Of a DNA stretch of 29,953 nt, positions 29,304 through 29,953 are shown piece after piece. The DNA lies in the NCBI GenBank assembly GCA_964354375.1, contig CAYGZQ010000022.1:24056-54008 (forward strand), in the 5' to 3' direction. The stretch is from CAYGZQ01 sp964354375 [NCBI: uncultured Planctomycetota bacterium]. Its GTDB lineage: Bacteria; JAJVIF01; JAPKYR01. How positions within the stretch are numbered: the first letter of the stretch is position 1; each line of letters opens with the position of its first letter. The position numbers were made by a program, and so were the translations under genes. Under the pieces are notes generated by a model that did no database searches, had not been told where the DNA came from, and saw nothing but the letters and a program-made list of their open reading frames with translations.

Positions 29304-29953
29304 ATGAGACTGGAGAGATTTGTGTTCGGGTGTCTGACCGCGTTAGTCATTATTGGCGTGTCTGTCTGTGGATGCAGCAGCGGGCGCAGTTCATCAACGG
29401 ATCCGGTCACTCCGTCCGTGAGCAACTTGCGGCGGCAGGCAATGGACTTTTATTCGGGGGAACCGATTTTCGGCGATGAATCAACGAGAGGCTCCGACGT
29501 CGACATTGCATCGGTAGTCTGGGGTGGGAGCACAGTGGCGGGCGACATTGTCGTCTTCGATGACGAGACAAGCTGGGACGTTGCAGTAGCAATCGTCGAC
29601 GATCCGAACGATTATCAGCATCCGGCAGTTCCTAAGCTTCAGTTCCTTCGGGACGATGGAGTCATGGTCGGCGACCAGATTGAAGTCCCGTTTGTGTCCG
29701 CCCAAGTAACCTACGCTCGCCTCCCGAAGGTCGACTGCACTTACCGGGGAAACGATAACCTCGAAGTTGTCGTGGCGTTTCGAACAGGGCAGGATGCATT
29801 CACTTGGCAGAGCATGCAGACGTGGGATGTGAGGGTGATAAAGATGCAGTTTGAGTATATCGACTCGTCGAGCGGATGGGACCTCATAAGCTCCGGCGCC
29901 ATGACCGGCGGAGGGATGGCGGTCCCGTTGCTCCCGCAAACGCATCCGGACAT
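29304..29953 (+). CDS. Lipoprotein of unknown function, truncated by the window end
   Basis: An open frame from the ATG at 29304 (preceded by AAGGAGAAAGAG) through the last base: 216 codons with no stop, so the 3' end is missing. The signal peptide ends SVCGC, a plausible lipobox with Cys 24, followed by a Ser/Thr/Pro-rich linker (SSGRSSSTDPVTPS). The visible body is beta-rich (DIASVVWGGSTVAGDIVVFDD, DNLEVVVAFRTGQDAF) and I do not recognise it. It is probably in one transcript with the lipoprotein at 28138-29280, 23 bases upstream. Confidence 0.83.
   Translation, partial: MRLERFVFGCLTALVIIGVSVCGCSSGRSSSTDPVTPSVSNLRRQAMDFYSGEPIFGDESTRGSDVDIASVVWGGSTVAGDIVVFDDETSWDVAVAIVDDPNDYQHPAVPKLQFLRDDGVMVGDQIEVPFVSAQVTYARLPKVDCTYRGNDNLEVVVAFRTGQDAFTWQSMQTWDVRVIKMQFEYIDSSSGWDLISSGAMTGGGMAVPLLPQTHPD

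Overview
This window looks like chromosomal DNA of a moderately GC-rich, Gram-negative-type bacterium. Proteins are exported as lipoproteins with clear lipoboxes, MutL is of the endonuclease type, and the purine and riboflavin genes are ordinary bacterial ones. No marker here fixes the phylum. Several gene families (Flp-type pilins of the KGQGLTEY type, LVIVP-propeller lipoproteins, an acyl-ACP-reductase-like protein outside the cyanobacterial context, dispersed palindromic repeats) would fit a poorly cultured lineage, but that is an impression and not a classification.

Layout. Bases 1-137 hold a short tandem repeat. From 5460 down to 138 (minus strand) lies a tightly coupled operon: mutL, an Eco57I/TaqI-type adenine DNA methyltransferase, and a membrane-anchored HEAT-repeat protein. 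Bases 5461-5824 contain a REP doublet (REPIN). From 9241 to 5825 (minus) is a 1138-residue lipoprotein with a beta-propeller. From 9461 to 14115 (plus) are an EamA transporter, a CinA-like protein, an ECF sigma factor followed by a zinc-ribbon membrane protein that may be its regulator, and methylthioadenosine phosphorylase. From 18175 to 14142 (minus) are an ABC-F ATPase and a 677-residue fusion whose C-terminal half resembles cyanobacterial acyl-ACP reductase. From 18241 to 24061 (plus) are a TolB-like propeller protein, a divergent ApbE-like protein, RibB with a degenerate RibA domain, lumazine synthase, a small unknown protein and adenylosuccinate lyase.

From about 24059 the DNA becomes accessory in character. 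A REP-associated tyrosine transposase (RAYT) is bracketed by its own GTAG-headed palindromes, one of which supplies the purB stop codon. Next comes an AT-richer two-gene island (coiled-coil membrane protein plus a 4-fold beta-flower protein) between two imperfect direct repeats that contain hairpins. Then come a GNAT/YoaP-like acetyltransferase and a cyclic-di-GMP (GEMM-I) riboswitch with a terminator, which leads into two tandem tiny Flp-family pilin genes that are almost identical in protein but not in DNA. The window closes with two lipoproteins. The first shares its N-terminal domain with the large propeller lipoprotein at 5.8-9.2 kb. The second runs off the end.

The strongest candidates for something new are the riboswitch-controlled orphan Flp pilin pair, the REP/RAYT family, the acyl-ACP-reductase fusion, the shared lipoprotein domain and the repeat-bounded beta-flower island. 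All family assignments come from motif recognition by eye; no searches were run.
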